Shown here: positions 36,029-45,248 of the stretch, one piece after another | How positions within the stretch are numbered: position 1 is the stretch's first letter | Layout of the letters: every line of letters begins with the position of its first letter | Assembly: GCA_003602575.1 (NCBI GenBank) | Contig: QQRY01000057.1 | Span: 36,854 to 96,072 of the forward strand | Source: Candidatus Poseidoniales archaeon | GTDB taxonomy: Archaea > Thermoplasmatota > Poseidoniia > Poseidoniales > Poseidoniaceae | Direction: 5' to 3' | Length of the DNA: 59,219 nt | Position numbers and translations under genes: made by a program | Notes under the pieces: model-generated | Seen by the model: the letters and a program-made list of their open reading frames with translations, nothing else | What the model was told of the DNA's origin: nothing | Database searches by the model: none

Positions 36029-37147
36029 ATGACAATAGAGGAGCGGTTAACCATTCTTGCTACTCCTTCTAACGGAGATGGTGTCAGAATTCATGTTGAA
36101 AAGATGGTTGAGCAAAAGTCGAAAGAATTTGACCTTGTTCTGAAGCAATTACCTCATTTGGAAACTGCTATTTCTGAATTGAAAATAGGTAATGCAGATT
36201 TAGTAGCAATGAGTGCTTGGGATTGGAAAGAACATCATGATGAGCAACTAATGATTTCTGCGATATTACCTAGGAGAGAACCAACATGGGTTTTAGTCAG
36301 TGAAGATAAACCTGAATATTTGATTTCTAAAGCCAAAATTATTTGCGATAATTTGCTTATTGTTAGACAACTAACTAGACTTCGTGATGATTTGGAGATT
36401 ATTTCATCATCACAGTTCATCTCAACTTTCGATAACCCAATACTCGAACAGATGGATGAAAGGGATACTATCTCTTGGCTTGAAGAATGTCGACAAGATG
36501 AATTAATTGATGGCTTTGTAACAACCAGAAGTTTTCATAGTTCTCTAAAATTTAAATCTAGAAGACATACTCTAGGACTACATAGAGATCATCCTGAAAG
36601 AACACACTTCATACCTCCTCCATTACACGGCTTTACTCTACTTGTATCAAGAAAAGGTTTTCCATCTGCCAAAATTGTCTCAATGAACGACGAAGCGGCA
36701 ACGATATGTCACCAACTAGAATCAAGTCTTTATGAATCACTAGATAGTAAACTTAGCCCAATAGTTGGAATCTTTGTCGAACAAAGAAAAATAGGAACCA
36801 TTCTGAGAGAAGCGCAAAGGAGCAAAGATGAAGCAACTATTGATTCAGTAATAGGGACTGATGGAAAGCCTATCAATTCTCAAATTCGAGTCCATATGGC
36901 AATAGAAACGCTAAGTAGCAATGGTAAAGTTACTGCAATGTGTGAAAGAATAGTTCCTTTAGAAAAAGGACACATGGGTATGGTAAATCTGCTAAAAGAA
37001 TTTAATTTCCTAATTGAAGTCATGCAAAAAGAACACGAAGAATTAACTAGGGTAATACATGGAATGCCAGATAATTACAAAGATGCCAGAGGAGCAATAT
37101 TGAACCTTGAACCTTATTCAGACTCTACGCCTGAAGATTTTGAATGA
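36029..37147 (+). CDS. Uncharacterised protein, weak resemblance to hydroxymethylbilane synthase
   Basis: A 372-residue soluble protein. The order of some segments recalls porphobilinogen deaminase: an N-terminal strand, ADLVAMSAWDWK where that family has 'DLAVHSLKD', then ISAILPRREPTWVLVS where it has 'A..PRE.P.DALVS', and PPPLHGFTLLVS where it has 'PA.GQG.L.IE'. The cofactor-binding Cys loop and several Arg of true enzymes are not evident. It is thus either a very diverged paralogue or a false match. GAGGTGA precedes the ATG. The 3' end overlaps the convergent coiled-coil gene by 34 bases. Confidence 0.7.
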   Translation: MTIEERLTILATPSNGDGVRIHVEKMVEQKSKEFDLVLKQLPHLETAISELKIGNADLVAMSAWDWKEHHDEQLMISAILPRREPTWVLVSEDKPEYLISKAKIICDNLLIVRQLTRLRDDLEIISSSQFISTFDNPILEQMDERDTISWLEECRQDELIDGFVTTRSFHSSLKFKSRRHTLGLHRDHPERTHFIPPPLHGFTLLVSRKGFPSAKIVSMNDEAATICHQLESSLYESLDSKLSPIVGIFVEQRKIGTILREAQRSKDEATIDSVIGTDGKPINSQIRVHMAIETLSSNGKVTAMCERIVPLEKGHMGMVNLLKEFNFLIEVMQKEHEELTRVIHGMPDNYKDARGAILNLEPYSDSTPEDFE

Positions 37148-37701
37148 ACTTGTCCTTGAATCAATTTATCATATCCTTGTTTAGAAATAAAGGCTTCAAG
37201 TTCAACTAATTCTGAAGGCTCCTGATCATCGCATAAGTCACTTATTGATTGATCAATCTCACGCCCAATTCTTTCCCAGGACCCTGCGAACCTTTGTAAA
37301 TCAAAAGCAAATTTCTCAACTGCTTCAACAGCAGACATATTTGGATGTAAAACCATAGAGATTGAATCAGAGATTTTATCATTCGCTAATTTTAACCTGG
37401 ATATGTCTTTAGCAACTTCGAGTAATGTATTCCTTAAATCATCAACATTATTACTTCTAGAAAATTTTCTCTGTGCCTTTTCAATACTCTTGCGCATAGT
37501 TATTATTCCTGCAACCATTGCTTCTCTAGCTCTTGATGATTCAATAATTGCATTTTCTGCATCATTAAGCCTAGTTCTAAGAGATTCTTCGAAAGAAGAA
37601 ATATTCGACTTTATGTCATTTCTAACCGTTTCTTGTAAAGAATCCATTAATTGAAAAGTTTCTTTGATAGAAGATTTGGCTGACTTCACACTCCGGCCCA
37701 T
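37114..37701 (-). CDS. Helical coiled-coil protein, unknown function
   Basis: A 195-residue protein that is almost entirely helical and charged, with heptad-like spacing of Leu/Ile through about 10-130 and an acidic end. No signal peptide, membrane segment or known domain. Its pattern recalls small scaffold or chromosome-associated coiled coils, but I cannot assign one. It is divergent from the SAP-repeat protein across a 171 bp gap, and convergent and overlapping with the gene at 36029. Confidence 0.7.
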   Translation of the reverse strand: MGRSVKSAKSSIKETFQLMDSLQETVRNDIKSNISSFEESLRTRLNDAENAIIESSRAREAMVAGIITMRKSIEKAQRKFSRSNNVDDLRNTLLEVAKDISRLKLANDKISDSISMVLHPNMSAVEAVEKFAFDLQRFAGSWERIGREIDQSISDLCDDQEPSELVELEAFISKQGYDKLIQGQVHSKSSGVESE

Positions 37702-37810
37702 TGACTTCTCCTCAATACACGCTGATAGTTATCACCCTTCAAATAATTGGTGGATAAAATGAAAAATTTTCTCATTTCGATTGAGGCATCATACCCCGAA
37801 ATTGAGCAAT

Positions 37811-37818
37811 TTTATATG
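37811..37818 (+). promoter_or_regulatory. TATA box of the SAP-repeat gene
   Basis: TTTATATG lies about 55 bp upstream of the ATG at 37873, within the 171 bp divergent gap. It predicts a start site near 37840 and a leader of about 30 bases that ends in AAGGTGAT. The rest of the gap shows no gene. Confidence 0.5.
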
Positions 37819-37872
37819 ATTCGACACCGAAGACACATATACTGGTTTGAACGCATAGAGAAATAAGGTGAT

Positions 37873-39639
37873 ATGTTGACTGACAAGGGTGAACTATTGA
37901 ACGAACTTTACCAAGCTCGTTTTGACCGCCTAAAAGAGATTGCAACAAGTTACCAAATGCCAAAAAATGGAACTGTTGAATCCCTTAGAGCAAAATTAAT
38001 TGCAAATCTGATTTTAGATGAATGGGAATTGGGGAGGACCGAGATAAAGTCTCTCAAAAACAAGGACATAGGAGAAATTCTAGGTATTTTTGGAATTAAG
38101 AAATCGGGTTCAATAAGAGAACGTCGACAGAGACTGTATCTGCATTTACATGAAGATCCAAAGCAATTAACTCCTGAAAAATTAGATTCTTTGAATAAGA
38201 ATCAATTACATGACTTATGTAAAATTCTACAATTGCCGCTAACTGGGGACAAGCAATCATTACTTGTTAGAGTTGCAGGAGTATTAGCATCCCAACAAGG
38301 TTCTTGGGGCAAAGTAAAGAAAACTCTTAGGAGGCCAAAGAGTTCTAAAGGTATAGTAACAATACCTTCACCTTCTGATGAAACAGAAATGGCTAGTTCT
38401 GAACCAACTGATAGTATGAAAGATTCTGTAGAAAAATTTGTTTCGCAACATCCTGATGGTTGGACCTTTGAGCAGGAAACTGAACTAAGAACTGACCTCT
38501 CAAGCGACGGTTATGACACAACCCTTCCCGATGTATCACAATCCATTGATGAAGTATTAAGATCTAAACAAAATATAGAACAACAAACTGAAAGCCCTTC
38601 AATGATACAAACTCCTCTAGAAACCACTAAAGAAGTAAATAGTCTAGAAGTAGAAGCTGCTCTTATCGAAGTTAAATCTAGAATGGCAGAAATTGAAGCA
38701 TCGGGGAGAGATTTCTTGATGGTTAGTTCTTCTAGCGACGAAGATGACTTGGAAGCATTTATCTCTAAATTCTCAGACTTTGGCTTCCAAGTTGATGAAC
38801 CAGCCATTAGAAATGTAATTCGAAACCGAATCATGGAATTGGATTTCCAAACACAAAACGAGAGAGATTCGATTAATTCAATGCCTAATTCATGGCGAGA
38901 AAGAGAAGCAGTAAGAGAATTTGAAAATGCTAGAAGTTCTTTGAGAAATCAATTAACTAATACTCTCGCACTGCATGAAGGAGACTTGGTCAAGGCCAGA
39001 ATTGCATTTGAAGAAATTGGTAGAAATATGAAATTGGACCTTAGAATCCCTAGTATTTCTGGAAGATTACATGCCCTATTTGACTTACATGTTGACATAA
39101 ATGAAGCCGAAGCACTTCAGGACCCTAGTGTTGCTAGAAGAAATAGAATACTGAGAATACTGCACCACGGCGCAATCCATCTTTCAAGTGGAGAACGAAG
39201 AACCATTGATAGACTTGAAAGAAATATTAAATCATTTGAGGAAGTTGTAGAAACCATTCTTGAATCAAGTGAAGGTAAATTCCACGAAGCCCAGCAAGCT
39301 CTAATAATAAAATTTCTAGAATCAAGAGGCTATGAAGTAAATACTAGTGACCTAAGGCCAAGAATCCTAGCATCTGCAGGAATAATAGGGGCTGAGTTAG
39401 GACATTTATCTCCATCCGAAATCCCTCGAGTTGCACCGGGAATAATAGTATCTGATTCTCAAGTAGATGCCATAGTTACTGAATTAAAGTCACTTGCACA
39501 GGCATTCAAGCCTAAAGATGAAACGATTTCACAAGTTGTTGAAGATGATGAGGAAATAGCAGATGCAGCTGACCGGCTTAAATCAGCAAGAGAGAAGATA
39601 GATCACATTGATGATGTCCTAGCGAGATTGCGTGGATAA
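37873..39639 (+). CDS. Large protein with N-terminal SAP-like repeats
   Basis: A 588-residue protein. The first 145 residues hold three SAP-like helix-extended-helix repeats: RLKEIATSYQMPKNGTVESL, DIGEILGIFGIKKSGSIRER and QLHDLCKILQLPLTGDKQSL. Such motifs usually bind DNA. A Ser/Pro/Glu-rich linker spans about 150-255. A long helical and coiled-coil C-terminal body follows (about 255-588). No enzyme motif. It is not known to me as a named family. A chromosome-organising or nucleic-acid-scaffold role is inference. Clear TATA box and AAGGTGAT Shine-Dalgarno sequence. The stop abuts the pilus ATPase stop. Confidence 0.75.
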   Translation: MLTDKGELLNELYQARFDRLKEIATSYQMPKNGTVESLRAKLIANLILDEWELGRTEIKSLKNKDIGEILGIFGIKKSGSIRERRQRLYLHLHEDPKQLTPEKLDSLNKNQLHDLCKILQLPLTGDKQSLLVRVAGVLASQQGSWGKVKKTLRRPKSSKGIVTIPSPSDETEMASSEPTDSMKDSVEKFVSQHPDGWTFEQETELRTDLSSDGYDTTLPDVSQSIDEVLRSKQNIEQQTESPSMIQTPLETTKEVNSLEVEAALIEVKSRMAEIEASGRDFLMVSSSSDEDDLEAFISKFSDFGFQVDEPAIRNVIRNRIMELDFQTQNERDSINSMPNSWREREAVREFENARSSLRNQLTNTLALHEGDLVKARIAFEEIGRNMKLDLRIPSISGRLHALFDLHVDINEAEALQDPSVARRNRILRILHHGAIHLSSGERRTIDRLERNIKSFEEVVETILESSEGKFHEAQQALIIKFLESRGYEVNTSDLRPRILASAGIIGAELGHLSPSEIPRVAPGIIVSDSQVDAIVTELKSLAQAFKPKDETISQVVEDDEEIADAADRLKSAREKIDHIDDVLARLRG

Positions 39640-40878
39640 TCATCTGCTTGCATAGAAGTTCTGAATAACTTGAGTTACCGTCTGGATATCTCTAATGTCA
39701 CGTCTGAGTAAGTCTTCAATTATTTTTTGTCTTTGTTCTACATGCTTTTCAAACACATCTGGAGTAACACCTGCTGCTTGACAAATAACTTCTCTAAGTT
39801 TTGAAGGAATTCCTGTTTCTTCAATTCTGTCTTTGGCAGCATTATACTTCCATATAATATTCAATCTAGGTTTGGTTCCTTCCATACCAGCTATCTCAGC
39901 AACCTCCGTAATTTTTCTAACTGTGTTACCATTAACATGTAACCTCGCTTGAATGATTATCAAATCCAATCCTGTTAGCATGATTGGAGGCACGTTCATC
40001 GGTGGATTAATCATCCTAGTTACTGTTTCTTGGGCTGTATTTGCGTGCAATGAACCAAAAGATCCATCGTGACCTGTATTCATTGCAGTAAGTAAAGTTG
40101 CAGCTTCTGCGCCTCTGACTTCACCAACTATTATTCTATCAGGACGCATACGTAAACTAGATTTCAAACAATCATTCATGTCAACTTCAGGGGTGCCGTC
40201 CGGCCTCTCTCTTCGGGTTTCCATTCTCAACCAATGGTCGTGATAAACTTGTAATTCAGCAGTATCTTCAACCGTTAACAGCCTTCTATGCCAAGGAATA
40301 TACATTCCTAAACAATTTAGTGTCGTTGTCTTACCTGAACCTGTTCCTCCAGCAATTACGAAGTTTGCTGGCCTACTGTCTAGACCTTCAATCCAAACCC
40401 ACATCATAGCAGCAAGACGGGAATTTACTGTGCCGAATTTAACCAAATCAAGCATAGTAAGCGGGTCTTCTCTAAATTTACGTATTGTCAATGTAGGTCC
40501 GTCTGGAGTGATTGGTGGAATTGTTCCATTTACACGAGAACCATCTGGAAGTCTACCATCAAAGATTGGCACCATCCCAGGTCCATCACCTAAAGGTACA
40601 TTAGTGAAAGATGCGATATTCTTCGCAATTTGGATGCCCGCATCATCGTCAATCCATACATTGGTCCTACACATTCCATGGTCTCTGTGAGCCACTTTAA
40701 CACATTGAGTACCTCCATTATACATGACTTCTTCAAGTTCATCATCTTCTAATAAAACAGCGATATCACCATAAGGATTAGGTTCTATAGAACCATCTAC
40801 ATGATATATTGGCGAAGGGTGATTTGGTTCTAAATAAATTGTTACTCTACCATATTGTGCTAATACTTTTTCTGACAT
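39640..40878 (-). CDS. Type II/IV secretion ATPase, TadA/ArlI-like
   Basis: Hexameric ATPase driving assembly of a type IV filament. Walker A GGTGSGKTT (about 177-185), the Asp box (TVEDTAELQV), Walker B RPDRIIVGEVRG and the His box GSLHANTAQE are all present. Length 412 is nearer to TadA/CpaF than to PilB. It ends a leftward operon after two membrane-platform subunits, with a 3 bp gap. The pilin encoded at 34387-34881 is a candidate substrate. Confidence 0.92.
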   Translation of the reverse strand: MSEKVLAQYGRVTIYLEPNHPSPIYHVDGSIEPNPYGDIAVLLEDDELEEVMYNGGTQCVKVAHRDHGMCRTNVWIDDDAGIQIAKNIASFTNVPLGDGPGMVPIFDGRLPDGSRVNGTIPPITPDGPTLTIRKFREDPLTMLDLVKFGTVNSRLAAMMWVWIEGLDSRPANFVIAGGTGSGKTTTLNCLGMYIPWHRRLLTVEDTAELQVYHDHWLRMETRRERPDGTPEVDMNDCLKSSLRMRPDRIIVGEVRGAEAATLLTAMNTGHDGSFGSLHANTAQETVTRMINPPMNVPPIMLTGLDLIIIQARLHVNGNTVRKITEVAEIAGMEGTKPRLNIIWKYNAAKDRIEETGIPSKLREVICQAAGVTPDVFEKHVEQRQKIIEDLLRRDIRDIQTVTQVIQNFYASR

Positions 40879-40881
40879 AAT

Positions 40882-41613
40882 CTAACCTCCAATCATCTTT
40901 ACTGCGCCTAGATAAAGGCCCATTGAAACCGCCATCCAAAAAGGTAGCCACCAAAGAAAATCCTTCATTCTACCCAACATTCTGCCAGATACCAGTGAGG
41001 CAATAGCAGAAGATGCAGCGAAGAATAGAGCAAATGTTTGGTTGAAATCACCGATCTGATAACCCTTATTTGCAGGAGCGAATAAACCGACAATAAATGC
41101 GATAAGAACTGGAAGTCCGATACATACAAAAATTATAATCAAAATTCCTCTACCTTGAAGTTCACTTTCTCTTTTATTCATTAAATCGTTAAGCCTTTCA
41201 TAATCCATTGACAGGTCTGAAAGAATACCTTGCAACGGTGCGTCTTGCTCTATTGCAGTTTCGATTAGAACTGTTACCCTTTGAACTTGAGATGAACGGG
41301 TTTTTGAGGCGAATGCTGAAAGAGCCGCATCAAAAGAAGATGAATGACTAGATTCTAAAGTTTCAGTTAGAAGTTTCCCTAGAACTCCTGGGGTATTTCT
41401 TCCTTGTTCTAACATAGCTTCTTGAATACCCCTTCCAGCCCCAACAGCATCTGATAAGGCTTCAAGTAAACCTGGTAGTTGATTTTCTATACTTCTTCGC
41501 CGATTCCTCTCAAGTATTGGAGGGATACCTCCTGCAGAAAAAGCCACACCTAAAACGATTAGAATCAGCAATAACATCTGATCGTTAAATGCTTCGAGGA
41601 AATCAAAAATCAT
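40882..41613 (-). CDS. Tad-like pilus platform protein (T2SF domain), first subunit
   Basis: A 243-residue inner platform protein. Membrane segments at about 10-30, 155-178, 190-212 and 220-240 surround a helical T2SF cytoplasmic domain (about 35-150, GLLEALSDAVGAGRGIQEAM). Paired with the next subunit it corresponds to the TadB/TadC split, instead of the single large ArlJ/FlaJ of archaella. It is 7 bp from its partner and 3 bp from the ATPase. Anchors the ATPase to the pilus base. Confidence 0.85.
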   Translation of the reverse strand: MIFDFLEAFNDQMLLLILIVLGVAFSAGGIPPILERNRRRSIENQLPGLLEALSDAVGAGRGIQEAMLEQGRNTPGVLGKLLTETLESSHSSSFDAALSAFASKTRSSQVQRVTVLIETAIEQDAPLQGILSDLSMDYERLNDLMNKRESELQGRGILIIIFVCIGLPVLIAFIVGLFAPANKGYQIGDFNQTFALFFAASSAIASLVSGRMLGRMKDFLWWLPFWMAVSMGLYLGAVKMIGG

Positions 41614-41620
41614 AATATCA

Positions 41621-42202
41621 CTACAACCCCGGGTCTTTTGTATGGGCTTTTAATCCAATCATTATCATTCCAAAAAGCGTTGCAATAAGTCCAACATTGA
41701 CTACAGATTGAATTGTAGAAGCGGGTGGTAATTTCATAAATGCCCCTAAATCACCACTCATCAATTGAGGAATCAAGCCAACAATTGCTAGAATAATTGG
41801 TCCTATCATTCCTATTGACAATAATGTTTCAGGAACTCCACTGAGATCCTCAATGTACTTTTTGACTTCTTCATTTCTATCTTCTTCCATCCTCTTACCC
41901 TGTTTCCTTAAGGTTTCGATTAAATCGGTATTTTGAGTTAGATTATTATACATAGTATTTAGCAATCTTCTATAGCCTTCTGATTCAGATTTACTCATCA
42001 AAACTTTGATCTCTTTTTCTAATCCCTTAGATTTTCCAGAGCGTAACTTTTCCATAACATTGGAGAAGTCTTTCGATATAATTCCATAACCTCCTGTCCC
42101 AATTGTATGTATTGCCGCCTCAAGACCAACGCCTGATGACATCAAAACATCCATAGTACGTATAACATAGAGAATTTCTCTTTTCTCCTCTAGCTTACGC
42201 AT
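41621..42202 (-). CDS. Tad-like pilus platform protein (T2SF domain), second subunit
   Basis: A 193-residue partner of the previous gene. T2SF domain (about 10-120: VIRTMDVLMSSGVGLEAAI, LLNTMYNNLTQNTDLIETLRKQG) is followed by two membrane helices (about 125-145 and 165-185). It lacks the N-terminal helices of complete TadB-type proteins, so it is a short form. GAGGAT precedes the ATG. It belongs to the platform and ATPase operon. Confidence 0.83.
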   Translation of the reverse strand: MRKLEEKREILYVIRTMDVLMSSGVGLEAAIHTIGTGGYGIISKDFSNVMEKLRSGKSKGLEKEIKVLMSKSESEGYRRLLNTMYNNLTQNTDLIETLRKQGKRMEEDRNEEVKKYIEDLSGVPETLLSIGMIGPIILAIVGLIPQLMSGDLGAFMKLPPASTIQSVVNVGLIATLFGMIMIGLKAHTKDPGL

Positions 42203-42211
42203 AATTAATCC

Positions 42212-42565
42212 TCACACAATATCTTCAATTAATTCAAATTTAAACGATTCAGTAGAACCGTCATATTCCATGGATGCAAAAACTACCTTTACATCTCTTT
42301 CTTCAAATGGGTCGTGAATACACGGTTGGCCTGAACGGAACATGGCTAAAATTCTCTTATACTCATCTAATTGCATTTCTCCGCTAATTGTATAGATAGC
42401 GGACTCAGAACCTTCATCATGTAAATTATCGCCTTCTTCTCCACGAACAATTGTACGTGTCATTCTACGTGTCAATCTCACTTTAATATCTGCATTCGGT
42501 ATCCGAACCCAATCTGCGCTAGTCGTGCCCGTAGCCGGGCGGATGAAGAAATCCATTCCTGCCAT
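42212..42565 (-). CDS. Small beta-rich protein in pilus operon, unknown
   Basis: A 117-residue soluble protein without signal or membrane helix. From about residue 55 on the sequence reads as a compact beta domain (SAIYTISGEMQL, YKRILAMFRSGQPCIHDPF, DVKVVFASMEYDG, SFKFELIEDI). This layout recalls small beta-barrel modules in phage tail and baseplate proteins, but that is a weak impression. The ATG at 42565 has GAGGT upstream and replaces a longer open frame to 42619. It lies between the RPA-associated gene and the pilus platform genes, 9 bp from the latter. Confidence 0.7.
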   Translation of the reverse strand: MAGMDFFIRPATGTTSADWVRIPNADIKVRLTRRMTRTIVRGEEGDNLHDEGSESAIYTISGEMQLDEYKRILAMFRSGQPCIHDPFEERDVKVVFASMEYDGSTESFKFELIEDIV

Positions 42566-42625
42566 ATAGTGACCTCTAAAACAAGCACAGAAGCGAAAGA
42601 ACTTGAATGTGTTGGGCAAAAGTAT

Positions 42626-43552
42626 TCAAGAAACGATTCTAAACCATCCAAATGCAGGTTCATGAATAGAACCTTCGTCGGATAAAGATTCTATTTTTTC
42701 TTCGGAAACGGAGCGGGAAAAGCCTCTTGCAGAAGCATTAGTAATCAATGTTTCAAAGTCAACTCCTTCGCCTTGATCTAATTTCTTAATGATATCAAGT
42801 AATATATCACCAAGTTCATCTGAATTATTAGAACTCGCTTCATCGTCTTCTTGAACTGACACAATTTGTTGTTGTGGAGGCTTGGAGGCGGCATCAATCT
42901 TACCTTCTGCAATATCCAATGCTTGCAAAATATTCAGATTATAATGCTCCAAATCTATATCTCCATAATGATTTCGTGAAGCAACTAATCCTTCTACCAT
43001 GTGACTTGCAATGTCTTGTTTAGTCAAAGCCTCAATAGTAGGTTCGAAGTCTAATGAATCTGTAAAAACCTTCATTCTTTCCAATGTATCTTGGCAAGTC
43101 TTAGTCAGCCAAGTAGCGTATCTATTACTATCGATTTCACATGCTTCTTCTGGCCTCAATGAGGTGTAAATAGCCCCTTCTTCAGTTTGGAATAAGCGAG
43201 TCTTAGCAACCATCAGCATAAGTATTGGTTCTCCACTTTCTACCTTCGGCGATAGTTGTAAAGTAAGTTCCCTCATAGAATCTGAAGCATAATCTCCAAC
43301 CGAGAAATAATGAACACCTGAAGGATCCCTAATTTGACCTTGGTATAGTACAGAACCATTCGCTGTATCTCTAGGCTCTAATCTTTCTAAAAGACCTGCT
43401 ACTATAACTCGATTGACTTTCGAACCTAATTTAGTAATGACAAATGAAGGATCAAATTCACCTGAACCTTTCTCATTTAGAGTAGATTCACCAAATTCTG
43501 AAGCCAGCATATGCCATGCAGGTTGCCTTTTTATTGAACGGGATGGTTGCAT
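42626..43552 (-). CDS. RPA-associated protein (OB fold, COG3390-like)
   Basis: A partner of archaeal replication protein A, typically encoded next to it as here. The N-terminal RQPAWHMLASEF is the family start, followed by one OB fold (about 45-135: RVIVAGLLERLEP, YQGQIRDPSGVHYFSVGDY). An acidic linker and a C-terminal winged-helix-like piece (about 250-308) complete it. The ATG at 43552 overlaps the RPA stop as TAATG, with a G-run seven bases upstream, so translation is coupled. Residues after 225 are Glu/Asp/Ser-rich. Confidence 0.83.
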   Translation of the reverse strand: MQPSRSIKRQPAWHMLASEFGESTLNEKGSGEFDPSFVITKLGSKVNRVIVAGLLERLEPRDTANGSVLYQGQIRDPSGVHYFSVGDYASDSMRELTLQLSPKVESGEPILMLMVAKTRLFQTEEGAIYTSLRPEEACEIDSNRYATWLTKTCQDTLERMKVFTDSLDFEPTIEALTKQDIASHMVEGLVASRNHYGDIDLEHYNLNILQALDIAEGKIDAASKPPQQQIVSVQEDDEASSNNSDELGDILLDIIKKLDQGEGVDFETLITNASARGFSRSVSEEKIESLSDEGSIHEPAFGWFRIVS

Positions 43553-45243
43553 TACTGGACCCCCCATTGCGCCCTTATTTCGGTAGATATTAACCCAGGG
43601 TCTTGTTCAACTAATTCGGTATTATCAGCAAGCAACATTGCACCTTGTTCATCAACAATAGTTCTTCCAGAAGCGGTAACAAGTTGACCTAATAATTTAC
43701 CTCTAAGCCTCTGAACAAATTCCATCTGGCCATTAGAATCTATTTCTGCTTTGATTTCATCTTCAGTCATATTTAGTAAATTTAGAGTGGCGTCTTTGTT
43801 GATTAATAGTGAAGATGTAGAAGTACCATCATCGATTACAAGTCTGAGTCTAACATCTTGAGTACCAACATCATCCCCATGTTGGCTACAATTTCCATCA
43901 CGCAATACTCTACGGCACTGAGTGCATCTCATGATAATACCACAATCCTCTCTTACACTAGCCACAATTCCTTGGGTTGAAATTCCAACCCTACTCGAAC
44001 CATTGACCAATTCAGTCAATGGAACTTCAACGACATGGTTTGAAAGGTCTATAGAATCGTCCCATGGAGTCGATTCAAGAATTTCTACCTGAGTAGATTT
44101 ATCCACGGTTATATCGGGTATACCTTGCCATGAGCGCACTCTTACTCCTTTCACCTTTATTGTAACTGGTAAATCTGATTCACTTATCGGTAATTCTTCC
44201 CAAGCACTCATGCGGCATTTACCTGATGGATCAGCTATTTGACCAGACCAAAGGAACTTTTCTTGTCCATCGCGAACAAATGACCTCTTGGACCATTCAG
44301 TGATTTGTACTATTGCTTCAACGTCTCTTGAGCCATCTCTCAATTGTGAGATAGTTACTATGTTTTGCTCCATCAGTGATTCTGCATCAGCAAAGTTAGA
44401 ATCGTGATATAATTCTACTTTTGTAGTCCTGCCAAAGTTAAGTTCTGGAGTATCTCTAAATGTTCTTACTTGAGCCCCATCGATCTTTACCAAGGCTCCA
44501 ACTTCGTGTTCAAATGGCTCCCAAGAAAGAAAACCTATTGTCCCAGACTCATCAGCCATTCTACCTCTTACAACGTCAATAGAGCCTGAGCCATCTTTCC
44601 TATGAATTTGGTCTGGCCTAGAAGATAATATTCTTCCAACAACGCATACATAGCCATCGCTTGGAATATTATTGATTTCTATTGGTTCTCCAGGCGCTAC
44701 AACTGGCCTAGTACCTTCTCTAAGTACTGCGATTCTGGTACTCTGATTAATGTTAAGTGACATCCTACCCTGATATTCGTTTACAGAAGCACCTTCTATT
44801 CTAACAACTGTCCCAGGAGAAATATTTGAGTTTGGGCCCCAATCTTTGTATTCCCATCTAGTTCGCTGACCGCCTTCATCCCAAGGATTATCTTCAAGTA
44901 AACCAAAAGCAATCTGTTTTTGCTCACCCCTAATTGTTTGTTCTCTAAGGTTATGGGAAATTATCTCAACCTCTATTTCAACATCTCTATCTGTAGCAGA
45001 AAGTTCAGTTAAACTAGCTACTTTCTTAGAAACTGATGATTTTTGAGGTTGCGAATTATTACCAGTACTGGAAGGCGCCATATCGCCCTTAAATCTACGG
45101 ATTATAGATCTCAATGCATCTTGAGGGGGGATATAGAATTCACTCTCATATTTTGCAAAGGCCTCTCTGACCTCCTCTCTATCTGCATCAGGGCATTCTG
45201 ATAACACTGCGTTAATATGCGATTCATATTTTTCTTCAGACAT
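43552..45243 (-). CDS. rpa: Replication protein A, ssDNA-binding, multi-OB
   Basis: Main ssDNA-binding protein. The 563 residues contain a helical N-terminal segment (1-55) and about four OB folds, recognisable by repeats such as VRIEGASVNEYQGRMSLNI, VKIDGAQVRTFRDTPELNF and IKVKGVRVRSWQGIPDITV. A zinc finger (CTQC, then CSQH, about 437-453) lies in the last OB fold, as in euryarchaeal RPA41/RPA70-type proteins. Leader hairpins sit over the Shine-Dalgarno region. It heads a six-gene leftward run ending with pilus assembly genes. Confidence 0.9.
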   Translation of the reverse strand: MSEEKYESHINAVLSECPDADREEVREAFAKYESEFYIPPQDALRSIIRRFKGDMAPSSTGNNSQPQKSSVSKKVASLTELSATDRDVEIEVEIISHNLREQTIRGEQKQIAFGLLEDNPWDEGGQRTRWEYKDWGPNSNISPGTVVRIEGASVNEYQGRMSLNINQSTRIAVLREGTRPVVAPGEPIEINNIPSDGYVCVVGRILSSRPDQIHRKDGSGSIDVVRGRMADESGTIGFLSWEPFEHEVGALVKIDGAQVRTFRDTPELNFGRTTKVELYHDSNFADAESLMEQNIVTISQLRDGSRDVEAIVQITEWSKRSFVRDGQEKFLWSGQIADPSGKCRMSAWEELPISESDLPVTIKVKGVRVRSWQGIPDITVDKSTQVEILESTPWDDSIDLSNHVVEVPLTELVNGSSRVGISTQGIVASVREDCGIIMRCTQCRRVLRDGNCSQHGDDVGTQDVRLRLVIDDGTSTSSLLINKDATLNLLNMTEDEIKAEIDSNGQMEFVQRLRGKLLGQLVTASGRTIVDEQGAMLLADNTELVEQDPGLISTEIRAQWGVQ

Positions 45244-45248
45244 TTATC

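Noticed and set aside
38150-38350. SAP-repeat protein as a Rho-type terminator
   Set aside because: SAP-like motifs resemble the Rho N-terminal fold, but there is no RNA-binding OB fold or ATPase.
39640-42202. Archaellum (arl) operon
   Set aside because: No ArlH, ArlB or accessory arl genes; the platform is split as in Tad systems, not the single ArlJ.
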